This document shows positions 1-10,128 of a stretch of DNA of 64,000 nt, in pieces. The position numbers and the translations under genes are program-made. Source of the stretch: Zygnema cylindricum (lineage: Eukaryota > Streptophyta > Zygnematophyceae > Zygnematales > Zygnemataceae); contig JBBHKE010001659.1 of assembly GCA_037447655.1 (NCBI GenBank), positions 1 to 64,000 on the forward strand, read 5' to 3'. The notes under the pieces are model-generated. The model did no database searches and had not been told where the DNA came from. It was given only the letters and a program-made list of their open reading frames with translations. Every line of letters starts with the position of its first letter. The first letter of the stretch is position 1.

Positions 1-454
1 ACTTCACTTGCCCAAATCCGATGGAGCTATACAGATCATGCAAAATGTAGCTCACGGTGATTGTTTTTAATTACATAGGAAATAATCAAAAGGACAGAAG
101 TACACGTAGCCGCAAAGATTTGAGCAGATTCAAACCTCTGAGATGAAAAATAAGTTTCACCTAAAGACATCAAGTGTACGATTTCGTTTAAAAAAGGACG
201 ATGGTACGCAATCTGAGTAAAGTGAAACAAAAAAAGAAAAAGGAAAAACGAAAATGAAAAACCGATCACGTGCAGAAGCAAACAAAAAGGAAAGAAACAG
301 GACGAAGGAAAGAAATATATGAATCTACCGCATGAACAAGGGCAAGCCAGCAAAAGCCAAGGGGAAATATGGAAGGCAATAACAATCACAAAACAACATC
401 AGCAAATCCAAATCAAAAACCTACGGGACCTTCAACATAGCTAAAAAAAAATTA
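1..454. other. no recognisable feature
   Basis: Open frames here are compositionally driven (a T/F-rich minus-strand frame) and show no domain. The stretch may be the decayed distal end of the non-LTR fragment that follows, but I cannot show this. Confidence 0.4.
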
Positions 455-1135
455 TAAAAGCAAATTCAATCTCGTGGGCTGAGAGAGTTGCAGAACACGC
501 CGACGATTCATAACAACAATAGCATATTGAAGGAGGATGGAAGCGTGCACTCTTTGCAAAACCATGGATAAACGCCGGCGATGAAAAGAAATAAGGATAA
601 AGGAGAGGGCCCCCAAGAGTGAAACATCGACCACAAGTACGGATGTACTCATTCAAAACAACTCCCAAACAACTAAATCTCTCGAGGGCCATCGAAATAG
701 AATTATCCATGGCATCGCGGTGTGCATAATCTTGCTCCTTTAGAAGCGTCACGTGCAACTTCTCCAACATGTCAAGCCGCCTGACGAACGACATAAACCG
801 AGGCACGGTTTACCGAAACAGTGTCAACAAAAATACGACAGTCACCATGGAGCAAAGCATATCACTTGGCCACAATGGAATGAAATGATATGTGACACCT
901 CCCGACAAACAGAAAACCCTCCCATAGAAGTAATAATTGCAATAGTGTTGCAAATAGTATCATGTGCCTGAATAAACTCTCCCCCGTGAGAGCACCGAAG
1001 CAAATGCGCAGGCTGAAGGAGTTGGTCACACAAGCCAATGATACCACCGAGTACAAGTGGATGAGGGACGCCACTCGTGACCAAGTGAATTGAGAAAGCG
1101 TGAAACATAGAGAGGAGATAATAGGCGTAGCCAAT
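455..1135 (-). pseudogene. non-LTR retroelement C-terminal fragment (copy 1, decayed)
   Basis: The minus strand around 1010-960 reads HLLRCSHGGE...AHD, a zinc-knuckle-like Cys/His motif. About 300 bases further on it reads KEQDYAHRD, and near 620-560 it has a segment resembling SLL-x-FYRQRVSIALQRAQA. The same three blocks occur in the same order in the better preserved copy at 18478-19260, so the two are homologous. The blocks lie in different frames and are interrupted by stops, so the copy is a pseudogene. From memory of the family, this arrangement resembles the C-terminal zinc motif plus restriction-like endonuclease of early-branching LINE-type elements. No reverse transcriptase domain could be recognised upstream on the minus strand (above 1135). 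Confidence 0.6.
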
Positions 1136-2027
1136 AGTGAATCTCCAAAACTAAGGCCTCGCAGTGTAGAAAACGGGCAAGTGAAGAATCAGAGGGAAGC
1201 TCCTCGAGAAATTGGAATCAAATGGTGGCGACAAATATATGAGAACGCAACACTCGTACACACTTTGTAATAGCGGTGGAGAAATTAGCACATCCACTAA
1301 AGCAACAAGAGGAATGAACCAGGTTGCCTCCAAACGAGACTGCAGAAAGGAGAAGACACATTCCAAAATACGAGGGATTATGGTGACAAGAATAAGAGTG
1401 TCCCTAACTACAAAACGAAAGCAAAGAGGCAATAAGGCACTAGTACCTCAGGAAGGAAGCAGTCGCCCCACGTGGTGTAAATCATGAGCTCCAAATGCTC
1501 GACAAAGACAAGGAAGACGCCTAGGCGCATGCCCAAAATCGCAATAGAATGCCCCACGACTCAAATCGAGAGTGGAGAATGTGCACGCATTGGTCCATTG
1601 ACGGCAGAAAGGGATGAGACAAAAGTAAGTGTGGTAAAGGAAATGCGAGCAAGGGTTGGAGAGGCAGTTGGTGAACCTCTTCGAACGAAAGCCATTAGAG
1701 GACACGAAGGTTGTGAGGCCTTATACCTGGACAAATCAGAGTAAAGAGCAAAATCACGAAAAAGAGTCACAAAAGTAGTCGAGCCGAGAAGGCATCCAAC
1801 ACCTGAGTACCCTTGAATGGAGAGGACGTATGGGGGGAGTAAAAAAAAGAGGGACAGTAGAAGACACTTTGAAAAAAAATGTTAAACTATGCCACACGAC
1901 TTTTCAAATGGATATATGCCAGCATAACCTAGTCAATATGGACAAATGATATGTGTGTCACCCGCCACCGAAGGGACGAGGTAAAAGTAAAAAGTGGGAG
2001 TGAAAGCCCAAATGGTGTGGTAATGAA
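1136..2027. other. unassigned flank of Copia-I
   Basis: Only short overlapping frames without recognisable motifs are seen. This could be the decayed upstream part of the minus-strand non-LTR element, continued at 15189 beyond the Copia-I insertion, but no RT motif is visible. The last five bases before 2033 (CAAGA, 2028-2032) form one copy of the Copia-I target-site duplication. Confidence 0.35.
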
Positions 2028-2032
2028 CAAGA

Positions 2033-2677
2033 TATTAGAATTAACTTCAATCTGTAGCGATGAATTTTACTCGTGGCTAACTTCAAACTGTAGCGGTGAA
2101 CTTTTCTCGTTGATGTAACAAATTGTTTCCCGGGATATCACGGAAAAACGGACGCCAACAAATGCCGGTCGATTATTCTCAAAAGTATACCACGTCGGAT
2201 ATTTTTCAAAAGTATGCCGCGTCACCTTAAAATACAACGTCACTGCAACATAATTGAACCTACTAAGTACCGTGGGAAGTATGAAATTGAAACAGTACTC
2301 GGAAAATCTAGTGTAACTGAACTGAACATTGAAATTTAAATGTTTTCAAACTTAGTAAGAAAATTCAAATTTCTTAGTTTACAAAAATTTGAATGTTTCA
2401 ATCCAGTGTAGCTTAGTTCGTTATGTTCAAGGAAGAACTGTGTTAGTTTAGGGAGTATATAATTACCATTGTAGGAAGTAGAAGATCATCAGATTAGTTT
2501 ACATTGTATGTTTTTACATTCTTCTCTATTTCAATCTGATATTTCATTTGCTTTGAAATTTTGTAAGTCTGAATGTAAATATTGAATTGTAAATCTGGTC
2601 AAGTTTAATCTGAGTTACTCATAAGGTTGTTATGGTCAGAAGGGAAGTAATTATTTGAATGTTTGTAAGATAAATTG
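2033..2677 (+). repeat. Copia-I 5' LTR, left part
   Basis: This matches 14330-14970 of the 3' LTR nearly base for base. Its first bases are TATTAGAATTAAC, where the usual TG start is decayed. It is cut after AATTG (2673-2677) by the nested gypsy element and resumes at 9885-9890. Confidence 0.93.
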
Positions 2678-3138
2678 TGTAACAGGGTTGCAGAATAGGC
2701 TGCTGCAGTTGCAGTTCAGAGCAGCGCAGCTGCGATGCAAACAAGCGCAACATTGCAGCGGAGCAACGCAGCAACGTAGCATAGTAACATAGCAGCGCAG
2801 CGTAGCAGTGTAACAACGCCGCATAATGTAGATTTGGCTACTTGTTCTAGAAGATAATTAGATAGATCGCGGTTGACCGAGAAGGTCCACGTGTACAAAG
2901 GATAGTATCTAGTTGACTAGCAGCTGAATAGTTTAAATAGTCTAGTAGACCTAGTCAACAGCAGACTCTTGAATAGACCTTACAACGAGCTTTCAATCTT
3001 GTAATCTTCCTTCCGATTAATAAAGCTCAATTCTTCCTTGTGGATGTTGTGTACCTCTACTGTTCCTACGAGAGAATCCTTGGGGATTAATCCAATGTGC
3101 ATTTCTGAGTGTGGTGTTATTATCTCGTCCCTTTTACA
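2678..3138 (+). repeat. chromovirus 5' LTR
   Basis: This is a direct repeat of 9425-9884. It starts TGTAACAGGGTTGCAG and ends TTTTACA. It is rich in repeated GCAGCG/GTAGCA words near its 5' end. An AATAAA-like word (attaataaagct, about 3019) could serve as a polyadenylation signal. Confidence 0.95.
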
Positions 3139-3139
3139 T

Positions 3140-3151
3140 TGGTATCGGAGC
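3140..3151 (+). other. chromovirus primer-binding site (tRNA-Met 3' end)
   Basis: TGGTATCGGAGC lies one base after the LTR. It differs at one position from TGGTATCAGAGC, the complement of the 3' end of plant initiator tRNA-Met. This is the usual priming site of plant gypsy elements. Confidence 0.9.
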
Positions 3152-3172
3152 ATTTTCTCGTGACTTGACAAT

Positions 3173-4110
3173 ATGGCAGAGCACGGTGTATCCACAGCAG
3201 ACAGGTTGGCGTAGGTTCTTCAGGAGTTGGAAAACGTCAGATTATACAATGCTCACCTAAGTGACACCGTCGCGACCTTAGAATCTCGTATTGGTGAAAG
3301 AACTCATGGAGGCACAGAGAGAGACTTAAGGAAACCCAAGCTCAGACTTCCCGACGAATTTGACCCGGCACGTCATTAGAATCTTGATGCGTGGTTATTT
3401 TCCGTGGCGAATTATCTCGGAAATTTTCCCAGCCTGTCGGATCGTGAAAAGGTCCATTACGTTGGCGGTTTGCTTAAAGGAGCAGCAAGAGTAAGGTGGA
3501 GAACACTTGTAGAAAATGACGAGATACCTGCTATATGGTCCCGTTTCGTTCAACTTCTCTGCGACTCCTAGCAACCCGTGAATACGATGAAGGCTGCAAG
3601 GGATAAAATTTCGGTTCTAAAGCAGCGCACTTGGGTTATGGAGTACAAGCAGCGGTTCTTAGAATGCAAGGTTCAAATACCTACGATGACGGAGGATGAA
3701 GCCGTGGATTGATACGTGAAGGGGCTCAATGGATCCATCCGAAGGTATATGGAACAATGGCTCGCGCGGGAAACTGAGACTCTTAGCCTCTCGACAATTA
3801 TTCAGTTTGTGGAACGGACCGATTCTGTGGACATCACCCTTCGTAGATTCTATCATTTTGGATCGAGCAGCGGCGAGGGAGGCCGAAGAGATGATGGTCC
3901 GACTCCTATGGTGCTCAGAGCGGTAATTGAGGACAAAGACAAAATCAACGCCATTCGAAAGAAAGAGAAGACCGGTAAGGCCAAGGCCAACAACTTGTCC
4001 CCAGAGGAGCTCCAACGGAGAAGGCAAAATGGATTATGCTTTTAGTGCGGTTCCCTGGACCATATGGCCAGAGATTGCCCAAAAAGGAAAGTCCCTAAAA
4101 AGGCAAGCTC
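3173..4110 (+). pseudogene. chromovirus gag (broken)
   Basis: The reading frame from the ATG at 3173 (MAEHGVS...) gives a capsid-like region with a retrotransposon-gag appearance (PDEFDP, a tryptophan-rich central block, then VMEYKQRFLECK). It ends in a zinc knuckle at about 4034-4075 with C-x2-C-x4-H-x4-C spacing. In-frame stops lie near 3213, 3378 and 3568, at 3710 (TGA where CGA is likely) and at 4043 (TAG inside the knuckle where CAG is likely). Gag would form the virus-like particle. No full-length product is possible here. Confidence 0.85.
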
Positions 4111-4139
4111 ACTGTCATGAGGTTAGCTGGCGAGGGAGG

Positions 4140-4700
4140 TTTTTCAGGGTCAAGTTGGTACAAGCACAGCTAGTTTCATGGTGGATTCAAGCGGATCGGG
4201 GAATTTTATCAACGAGAAGACGGTGAAACAGTTGAAACATCCTCTCATTGCTATTCCGGATAATCAAACGGTTAAATTGGCCGACGCGAGTTCCCTAACG
4301 ATTACTCATCGCACTCCGAAGTTACGTGTCCGAATGGGGAAATTCTTATGGTATGACACTTTTCACGTATTACCTCTTGGGGACCACGAGGTAATCCTCG
4401 GGAAGCTGTGGCTGCAAAAGTGGAACCCGACAATCGATTGGAGGAACGGTAGCATGAGAGTAAGAAGAGGCGGAAAAGAGTTTGAGGTGAATATGGGAGC
4501 GGCTGGTAAGGAATTGGAAGAGGGACGCCTGCTTTCAGCCTTACAGTTAAAGAGGGCACTCACGAAAGGGGAGACAATTGGTATGGTGGTCGTCCAACTT
4601 GTGGAGGAAACGAAAGAGGGGATTCCGTAGAAATGGAGTAAAAAAGACCTTGACTTCGACTCAAAAAGTGGTGGCGACTCAGGAAAGATTTCCGTAGAGG
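4140..4700 (+). pseudogene. chromovirus aspartic protease region (broken)
   Basis: An open frame at 4178-4630 begins MVDSSGSGNFINEK and contains VILGKLWLQKWNPTIDW, the flap and C-terminal signature of a retropepsin. The catalytic triplet reads D-S-S instead of D-S/T-G, with GGC to AGC as the simplest change, so even this intact stretch would be inactive. The frame closes at 4630 before the RT linker. Confidence 0.85.
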
Positions 4701-4724
4701 CCTCGAAAGTCATAACAAAGCTTC

Positions 4725-5621
4725 TCGAGGAGTATGTTGATGTCTTTCCCCCGAAGCTCCCGAAAGGTTTACCTCCGAAGCGCTACGTAGACCACAAGAT
4801 AGAGCTTGTCCCCGGAACAGTGCCTCTGGCTAATCGGATGTATATAATGAGTTACAACAATTGGACGAACTCAAAACGCAACTTGCGGAGTTGGTTGAAG
4901 CCGGAGCAATCGAGCGAAGCAAGTCACCGTATGGAGCCCCCGTCCTCTTCGTGAATAAGAAGGATGAAGGGTTACGTATGTGTGTGGACTACGGAGCGCT
5001 AAACAAGTTGACTGTTAAAAACGCGTATCCTCTCCCAATGATAGATGAATTGTTGGATTGGTTAAGAGGTGCCAAATATTTCTCGAAGATAGACTTGCGA
5101 AGCGGTTACCACCAGATTAGAATTGTTGAAGAAGATGTGGAGAAGACTGCATTCCGGACCCGATACGGTCATTTCCAATTCCTCGTTATGCCTTTTGGAT
5201 TAACGAATGCATGGGCAACCTTTATGCATCTAATGAATTCTATCTTTCGGCAATTTCTGGATGCTTTCGTAATAGTCTTATTGGACGACATCCTAGTGTA
5301 CAACAAGACATTGGAAAAGCACATGGAGCACCTACGAACGGTCCTACAAGTCTTCGAGAGAATAAACTGTACGCGAAGAGGAGTAAATGTGACTTTGTTA
5401 ATAAAAAAAATGAGTTTTTGGGGCATGTAGAGAGCCGAGATGGGATCGCAGTGGATCGCAATAAGACTAGGGCAGTCAAGGAGTGGCCGCAGCCGACTAA
5501 CGTTACGGAGTTGCGAAGCTTTCTAGGATTATGCTCCTACCATCGCCGATTTGTTGAAGGTCTTGCAAAGATCGTTGCTCCTCTCACGGATTTACTTAAG
5601 AATGACGTGCCATATGAATGA
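4725..5621 (+). pseudogene. chromovirus reverse transcriptase (broken)
   Basis: The RT core is clear: a SPYGAPVLFVNKKD motif (about 4925), the MCVDYGALNK block, KIDLRSGYHQIRI, the MPFGLTNAWATF motif, then LLDDILVYN (catalytic DD at about 5284-5289) and the SFLGLCSYHRRF thumb block. A single-base loss near 5351 shifts the frame, so the palm and thumb lie in different frames. A TGA at 5619-5621 closes the second part where a tryptophan codon is expected. The order PR-RT-RNase H-IN identifies Ty3/gypsy. Confidence 0.92.
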
Positions 5622-6060
5622 AAAACGGATCAAATGGCAACCTTTGACACGCTAAAGGAGCGGTTGGTTACCGCCCTTGTGTTAGCTAAACCCGCTCCCG
5701 AATTACCCTGGACGATAATTACGGACGCCAACGATACGGCTATTGGAGCAATTTTTATGCAAGATCATGGAAAAGGCCTACAACCTATTGCCTATAACAG
5801 TCAGAAGTTAAAGGTAGCGAAACTCAATTGGGCCACGCATGAGAAAGAGACAATTGCTATCATTAATGCCTTAGAAGTCTAGAAATGCTACTTTCAGGGG
5901 AAGCGGATCACTGTAATCACTGATCACCACGCGTTACACTACCTTCAAACGCAACCCAAAATATCGAAAAAATAAGTTAGGTGGATGACCTTTCTTCAGT
6001 CCTTCGTGCCGGAGTTAATCATCGAATACAAACCGGGCAAGACGAACCCGACGGATGATT
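5622..6060 (+). pseudogene. chromovirus RNase H (broken)
   Basis: The frame at 5634-5882 has the retroviral RNase H pattern: ITDANDTAIGAIFMQD (first Asp), then HEKETIAII (Glu). After a TAG at 5880 it continues VITDHHALHYL (third Asp) and closes with YKPGKTNPTDDLSRRP at about 6030-6075. A TAA lies near 5974. Both stops are one transition away from Trp or Gln codons. Confidence 0.88.
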
Positions 6061-7060
6061 TGTCGAGAAGACCTAGTGTCGCTGCGCCAATGACGAAGCA
6101 AGTATCGCAACCATCGCATGAGCGAAGCCAGTATGCAGTAAGAAAGAACACCGCAGCAGCGGATAAAAAGCAAGAGCGGAAAGTCAGCGCAGTGACAAGT
6201 ACATTGCAAGTGGATGAGCAGTGGCTGAATAGGATTAAGGCCGCTTACAACGAAGACGATACAATGAAGGAACTTATTCAACGGAAGATATTAATTCGAA
6301 CCGCCAATGGTATGTGGCGGTACAGACCGAGTCAGACAACACGACTTTACGTTCCAACAAATCCGGAGTTACGTCATGTGATACTTAAATTGAGTCATGA
6401 CGAGCGGCTCAGTGGACATTTCGGACGAGACAAAACAACTGCACGTGTTGCTGAGGCTTATTATTGGTCGAACATGACTCGAGACATTGCGGAGTATGTC
6501 AAAATGTGTGACTCATGAAACTTAAACAAATCGGAATCGGGTAGTCAAGGACTTTTACAACCCCTTCCGATACCGTCAGTTCCCTGGGAAGCGATTTCAA
6601 TGGACTTTATCGTTGCACTTCAAATGATTGCGGAAGGTTATGACTCTATATTCGTCGTGGTGGATTACCTCACAAAAATGCCCATTTCCTACCTATGACA
6701 ACCACGGCTAGCGCACGGGATGTGGCAACGTTATTCTTTCGGGAGATTTTCTGTCATCACGGGCTTCTAAAAAAGATCGTAAGTGATCGCGCTGGAAAAT
6801 TTGTCTGTCACTTTTGGAGAAACCTGTTCGAGTTCTGTGGAACACAGCTTGCCATGTCCACAGCGTACCATCCTCAGACAGACGGTCAGACAGGAAAGAG
6901 TGAATAGAACGTTGGAGGAGGCTCTAAGAGCTTATGTATCAATACATCAAAAAGATTGGGTAAACCATTTGACAACGATTGAGGTAGCATACAACAGTGC
7001 CGTGCACTCGTCGACTAATGCTACGCCTTTCTCTCTCAATGGGAGATAGCCTACCCTTCC
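6061..7060 (+). pseudogene. chromovirus integrase (broken)
   Basis: The zinc-binding region is at about 6370-6518 (HVILKLSHDERLSGHFG... CDS then a stop where the last Cys is expected, 6516-6518). The catalytic core follows: [10 protein letters not shown] (Asp, about 6600), KIVSDRAGKF (Asp, about 6775-6800) and the ERVNRTLEEA segment with Glu (about 6893). A one-base loss near 6680 and a one-base gain near 6890 shift the frame. A TAG at 7047 ends the third open piece. Integrase would insert the cDNA into the host chromosome. Confidence 0.9.
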
Positions 7061-7844
7061 CCAAAATTTATTGGTCGCCGAATGCCCTACACCGGCCGCT
7101 ATGGACTTTGCGCGAACGCTGCAAGTGAATTTGGATAAGGCGGCGAAGGCCCTTCAACAAGCAAAGGATCGCCAAAAGTCGCAAGCTGATGCTCATCGGA
7201 AGGACATTGACTTTAGCGTGGGAGATAAGGTTTGCCTGAACATGCCAAACATGTCATTACTAAGTGCGCTTTCAAGAAAATTAGCGCCAAGGTTCACGCG
7301 ACCATTCATCATCCTTTCCAAAATAAATGAAGTGGCTTACAAACTTGATATTTCAAAATAATGCCAGATTCAAACTGTCTTCCACGTTTCACTACTCAAG
7401 CCGTTTCGCTATCCTAATTCGTTTTTTCCTCATCGACACCAATCCAATCCGCTTCCGCCAATCAAAGGTACCACGGATGAATACGAGGTGGAAGAAATTC
7501 TACAGTCGCATCGCCAACAACATTCAGGATCCACGCATTATTTAGTGCGGTGGAAAGGTTATGGAATGGAGGACGATTCTTAGGTGGACAAAAAGGATCT
7601 TCATTCGCCCGATTTGCTGCTCCGGTTTACGCAGAGTGCAGACACTCGGCGTAATCGGAGGGGCAGTCGCACTAAGTTTAATAAGGGAACGAATCATAGT
7701 ATCACAACCGTCGAAGTCATTCTGGGAACGCGGCGAGGAAACATAGTGGCGAAGGTTTTGGACCAAAGCACTATAGTTGCGCAACCACCGAAGCGGAGCG
7801 TACTAATGACACCGTCAGAGAATTGCAGCGCCTTTTTGCGTTGA
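7061..7844 (+). pseudogene. chromovirus integrase C-terminus and chromodomain
   Basis: The frame at 7071-7361 contains the C-terminal integrase barrel region (SVGDKVCLNM, then KLAPRFTRPFII). A chromodomain follows at 7476-7630: DEYEVEEILQSHR, then HYLVRWKGYGMEDDS, then a TAG (7581-7583) where the conserved Trp is expected, then KKDLHSPDLLLRF. The aromatic-cage positions Y, W and W/stop fit the family. Chromodomains are thought to target integration to marked heterochromatin. The frame runs on to 7844 as a low-complexity tail. Confidence 0.9.
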
Positions 7845-8203
7845 CAGAAAAGCGCAATGACGTAGTTGTGAATCGCAACCTTGGTGAAGTCAAACCCTCG
7901 GTATCGCAGCGCAACTTAAAAAATGTTAGACGCTGCGATGCCTAGAAGGGTCCAATCGCGAAACCCTCAACCCTCTCAGCTAAAGCCACCATTAGCTATC
8001 GTGACCAACCTAGTCGGAGTAGTTTGGAGAGCATCTCGCTCCGCACCGCCAGTTTACCCTCACTTTTGGAGTTGCCTGAACTATCTTGTACGACCGCATC
8101 CATGGCATCGTTGTCCTCTCCACCACCAAAATGAAAGAGACTCGTACGGGTGGGGCAGGAGGATACATCTCGTTAGGATAGATTGTTAGTCGCGGCGGAG
8201 GTC
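7845..8203 (+). other. chromovirus spacer between pol and the 3' ORF
   Basis: Short frames in all phases, with no motif. This is probably the decayed tail of the pol polyprotein. Confidence 0.4.
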
Positions 8204-9067
8204 ATGGTAGAGGCTGACAGGAGAAGGGGAATGGTGGAAGAACCGGGGCAGGGAGAGACTGCTTGAAGTACGGAAGGACCGGCTGAAACGAGTGGAGGGG
8301 AGGGGTCGAAAAATTCGCATGACCCCGAGTATAACCCACTTAAGGAGGGGGATCAAGAGGATGAAGAAAATCACGAGCTCTCAGACACTGAGGAACCAGA
8401 GCGGGAACAGAAACCTCCACAGATAGAGGAGCGTGCCTCAGATTTGGAGGTGATAAGGGACCGAAATAAGGAGAATACCGCCGACGAGCAATCTTCAAAG
8501 AGCTCCGAAAAGAAGGTCGAGGCGCAGTACCCAAGTGTGGATGATGTGTTCACCCTCCAACGAGAGGAAGGGGAAACAGAAGGGGAAAGCAAACAAGAAG
8601 AAGAAATTCTCGACTATATGTTTCCACTACCCATTGACCCCCAACATCCAGATCTCGCTTTCAGTTTTGCTAAACGCTATTACTCGGATCCTGCGGAGTG
8701 GCCAGCGACATGGCGTACGGGAAAGCCTGGAGATCCAATCCACATTCCTGCTAGTGTGCCGTCGAACTCGGCATGGAATTTCACGAGGACGAAAGACCTA
8801 GGGAACAATCATAAGGGTTATGTGCAGTTAAATCCTCATGCATTTCCTTTCGTAGAGGTAATCGAGGACCACTACTGGTACAGGGTGGACGTTCCCGGAT
8901 TACTCCAACATTATCACCCATGGGATGTCAGCCTGCACGACATCATTTCGCTCGCAGAGGTCACACCAGAAGTGCAGACACTCAAGCTCGCCTGGAAAAA
9001 TGCTTTGCAGAGAGCCCGAGCTGCCAGGAAGCACGTCTCCTTCAAATCGAGGAAAGTACCTCGGTGA
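8204..9067 (+). CDS. additional chromovirus 3' ORF, unknown function
   Basis: One frame, phase-locked to the open stretch 8444-9067 (207 codons uninterrupted), can be followed upstream to an ATG near 8204 with one TGA near 8263. The N-terminal third is acidic and low in complexity (many Glu, Asp, Gly). The C-terminal two thirds look globular: LPIDPQHPDLAFSFAKRYY, then WPATWRTGKPGDPIHIP, then HYWYRVDVPGLLQHYHPWD, ending in a basic helix. I do not recognise a family. No signal peptide or membrane segment is visible, so an envelope role is not supported. It is the longest uninterrupted frame in the element. Confidence 0.55.
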
Positions 9068-9365
9068 GAACCGGCGACGAAGCGGCAACAGAGGCTCCGC
9101 AAATTGCAGCACCAGAAGCTTCCCAAAGCCCAACGCCAAAAACACCTGTACCTAAGGTCGCTCCTCCACAACCGCGAGAGCCAGTGACTGCACCACGGGA
9201 GGAAGCGGACCAACTACGAAGCTAATTGTCAAGAGACGCTTGGCAGCGCCATATCACCGCATCGCACTTTTAGAGACCCGATGTGTGCTACTCCAAAACC
9301 AGTTGGATTTCCTACGGGAGGAGTTTGAGGAGTACCGAGAGGAAACCTACGAAATGCTTTGTTAG
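9068..9365 (+). pseudogene. continuation of 3' ORF, possible coiled coil
   Basis: After the stop at 9065, another frame (8920-9225) gives a Pro/Ala-rich linker. A third frame at about 9219-9365 gives LETRCVLLQNQLDFLREEF, a heptad-like helix, ending at TAG 9363. The simplest reading is one protein now split by frameshifts, but separate small ORFs cannot be excluded. Confidence 0.4.
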
Positions 9366-9409
9366 CTCCAGTCTCCTTGAGTGAGTAACATTTAGCGGGA
9401 CGCTAAATC

Positions 9410-9424
9410 CTTAGTGGGAGGCAC
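9410..9424 (+). other. chromovirus polypurine tract
   Basis: Purine-rich AGTGGGAGGCAC lies immediately before the 3' LTR start at 9425, the expected place for plus-strand priming. Confidence 0.7.
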
Positions 9425-9884
9425 TGTAACAGGGTTACACAATAGGCTGTTGTAGTCGCGGTTCAGAGCAGCGCAGCTGCGATGCAGACGAGCGCAGCAC
9501 AGCAGCGGAGCAACGCAGCAACGTAGCATAGTAACATAGCAGCGCAGCGTAGCAATATAGCAACGCCGGAGAATGTAGATATGACTACTTTGTTCTAGAA
9601 GATAGTTGGATAGATTGCGGTTGACCAAGAAGGTCCACGTGTACAAAGGATAGTATCTAGTTGACTAGCAGCTGAATAGTTTAAATAGTCTAGTAGACCT
9701 AGTCAACATCAGACTCTTGAATAAACCTTACACCGAGCTTTCAATCTTGTAATCTTCCTTCCGATTAATAAAGCTCAATTCTTCCTTGTGGATGATGTGT
9801 ACCTCTACTGTTGCTACGAGAGAACTTGGGGATTAATCCGCTATGTATTTCTGAGTGTGGTGCTATTATCTTGTCCCTTTTAAA
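9425..9884 (+). repeat. chromovirus 3' LTR
   Basis: This repeats 2678-3138 with scattered substitutions and small indels. It ends TTTTAAA where the 5' copy has TTTTACA. It is followed by the duplication AATTG (9885-9889). Confidence 0.95.
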
Positions 9885-9889
9885 AATTG

Positions 9890-10114
9890 TCTTCAAGGTA
9901 TGAGATATGATTTCTTTAAAGCATGAAGTCTCTAATAGATCTCAAGGGGACAGGTTATTTGTCCAAAGGTTATTAAAAGTTGAGACTTAAAGTTAACAAA
10001 AGTCAAGATACTTTGAAGGAATTTGCTAATAAGGAATTTGTGAGAGTGTTGTTTAGGCAGTTTAAGGTTGCTTAGCTGTAAGTGATCAGTCAATATGGAC
10101 GATCAAAGTTTACA
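9890..10114 (+). repeat. Copia-I 5' LTR, right part
   Basis: This continues the LTR interrupted at 2677 and matches 14971-15183. It ends GTTTACA at 10114, directly followed by the primer site. Confidence 0.93.
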
Positions 10115-10128
10115 GGTTATGGGCCCAC
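10115..10128 (+). other. Copia-I primer-binding site (half-tRNA type)
   Basis: GGTTATGGGCCCAC starts at the first base after the LTR. It is the exact complement of GUGGGCCCAUAACC, the anticodon arm of plant initiator tRNA-Met, not of its 3' end. This is the half-tRNA priming known from Drosophila copia. Confidence 0.88.

Larger units (their letters stand above)
2678..9884 (+). mobile_element. Ty3/gypsy chromovirus nested in the Copia-I LTR
   Basis: A 7.2-kb element with 461- and 460-bp LTRs starting TGTAACAGG, flanked by the 5-bp duplication AATTG (2673-2677 and 9885-9889). The uninterrupted target sequence can be read in the Copia-I 3' LTR near 14961, which confirms the insertion. The order is gag-PR-RT-RNase H-IN-chromodomain, i.e. 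Metaviridae, chromovirus branch. Extra coding sequence follows the chromodomain (about 8204-9365). All pol domains carry stops or frameshifts. Confidence 0.96.

Noticed and set aside
8204-9067. Envelope gene of the chromovirus
   Set aside because: No signal peptide, transmembrane segment or furin-like site is visible. Position after pol alone is not enough.
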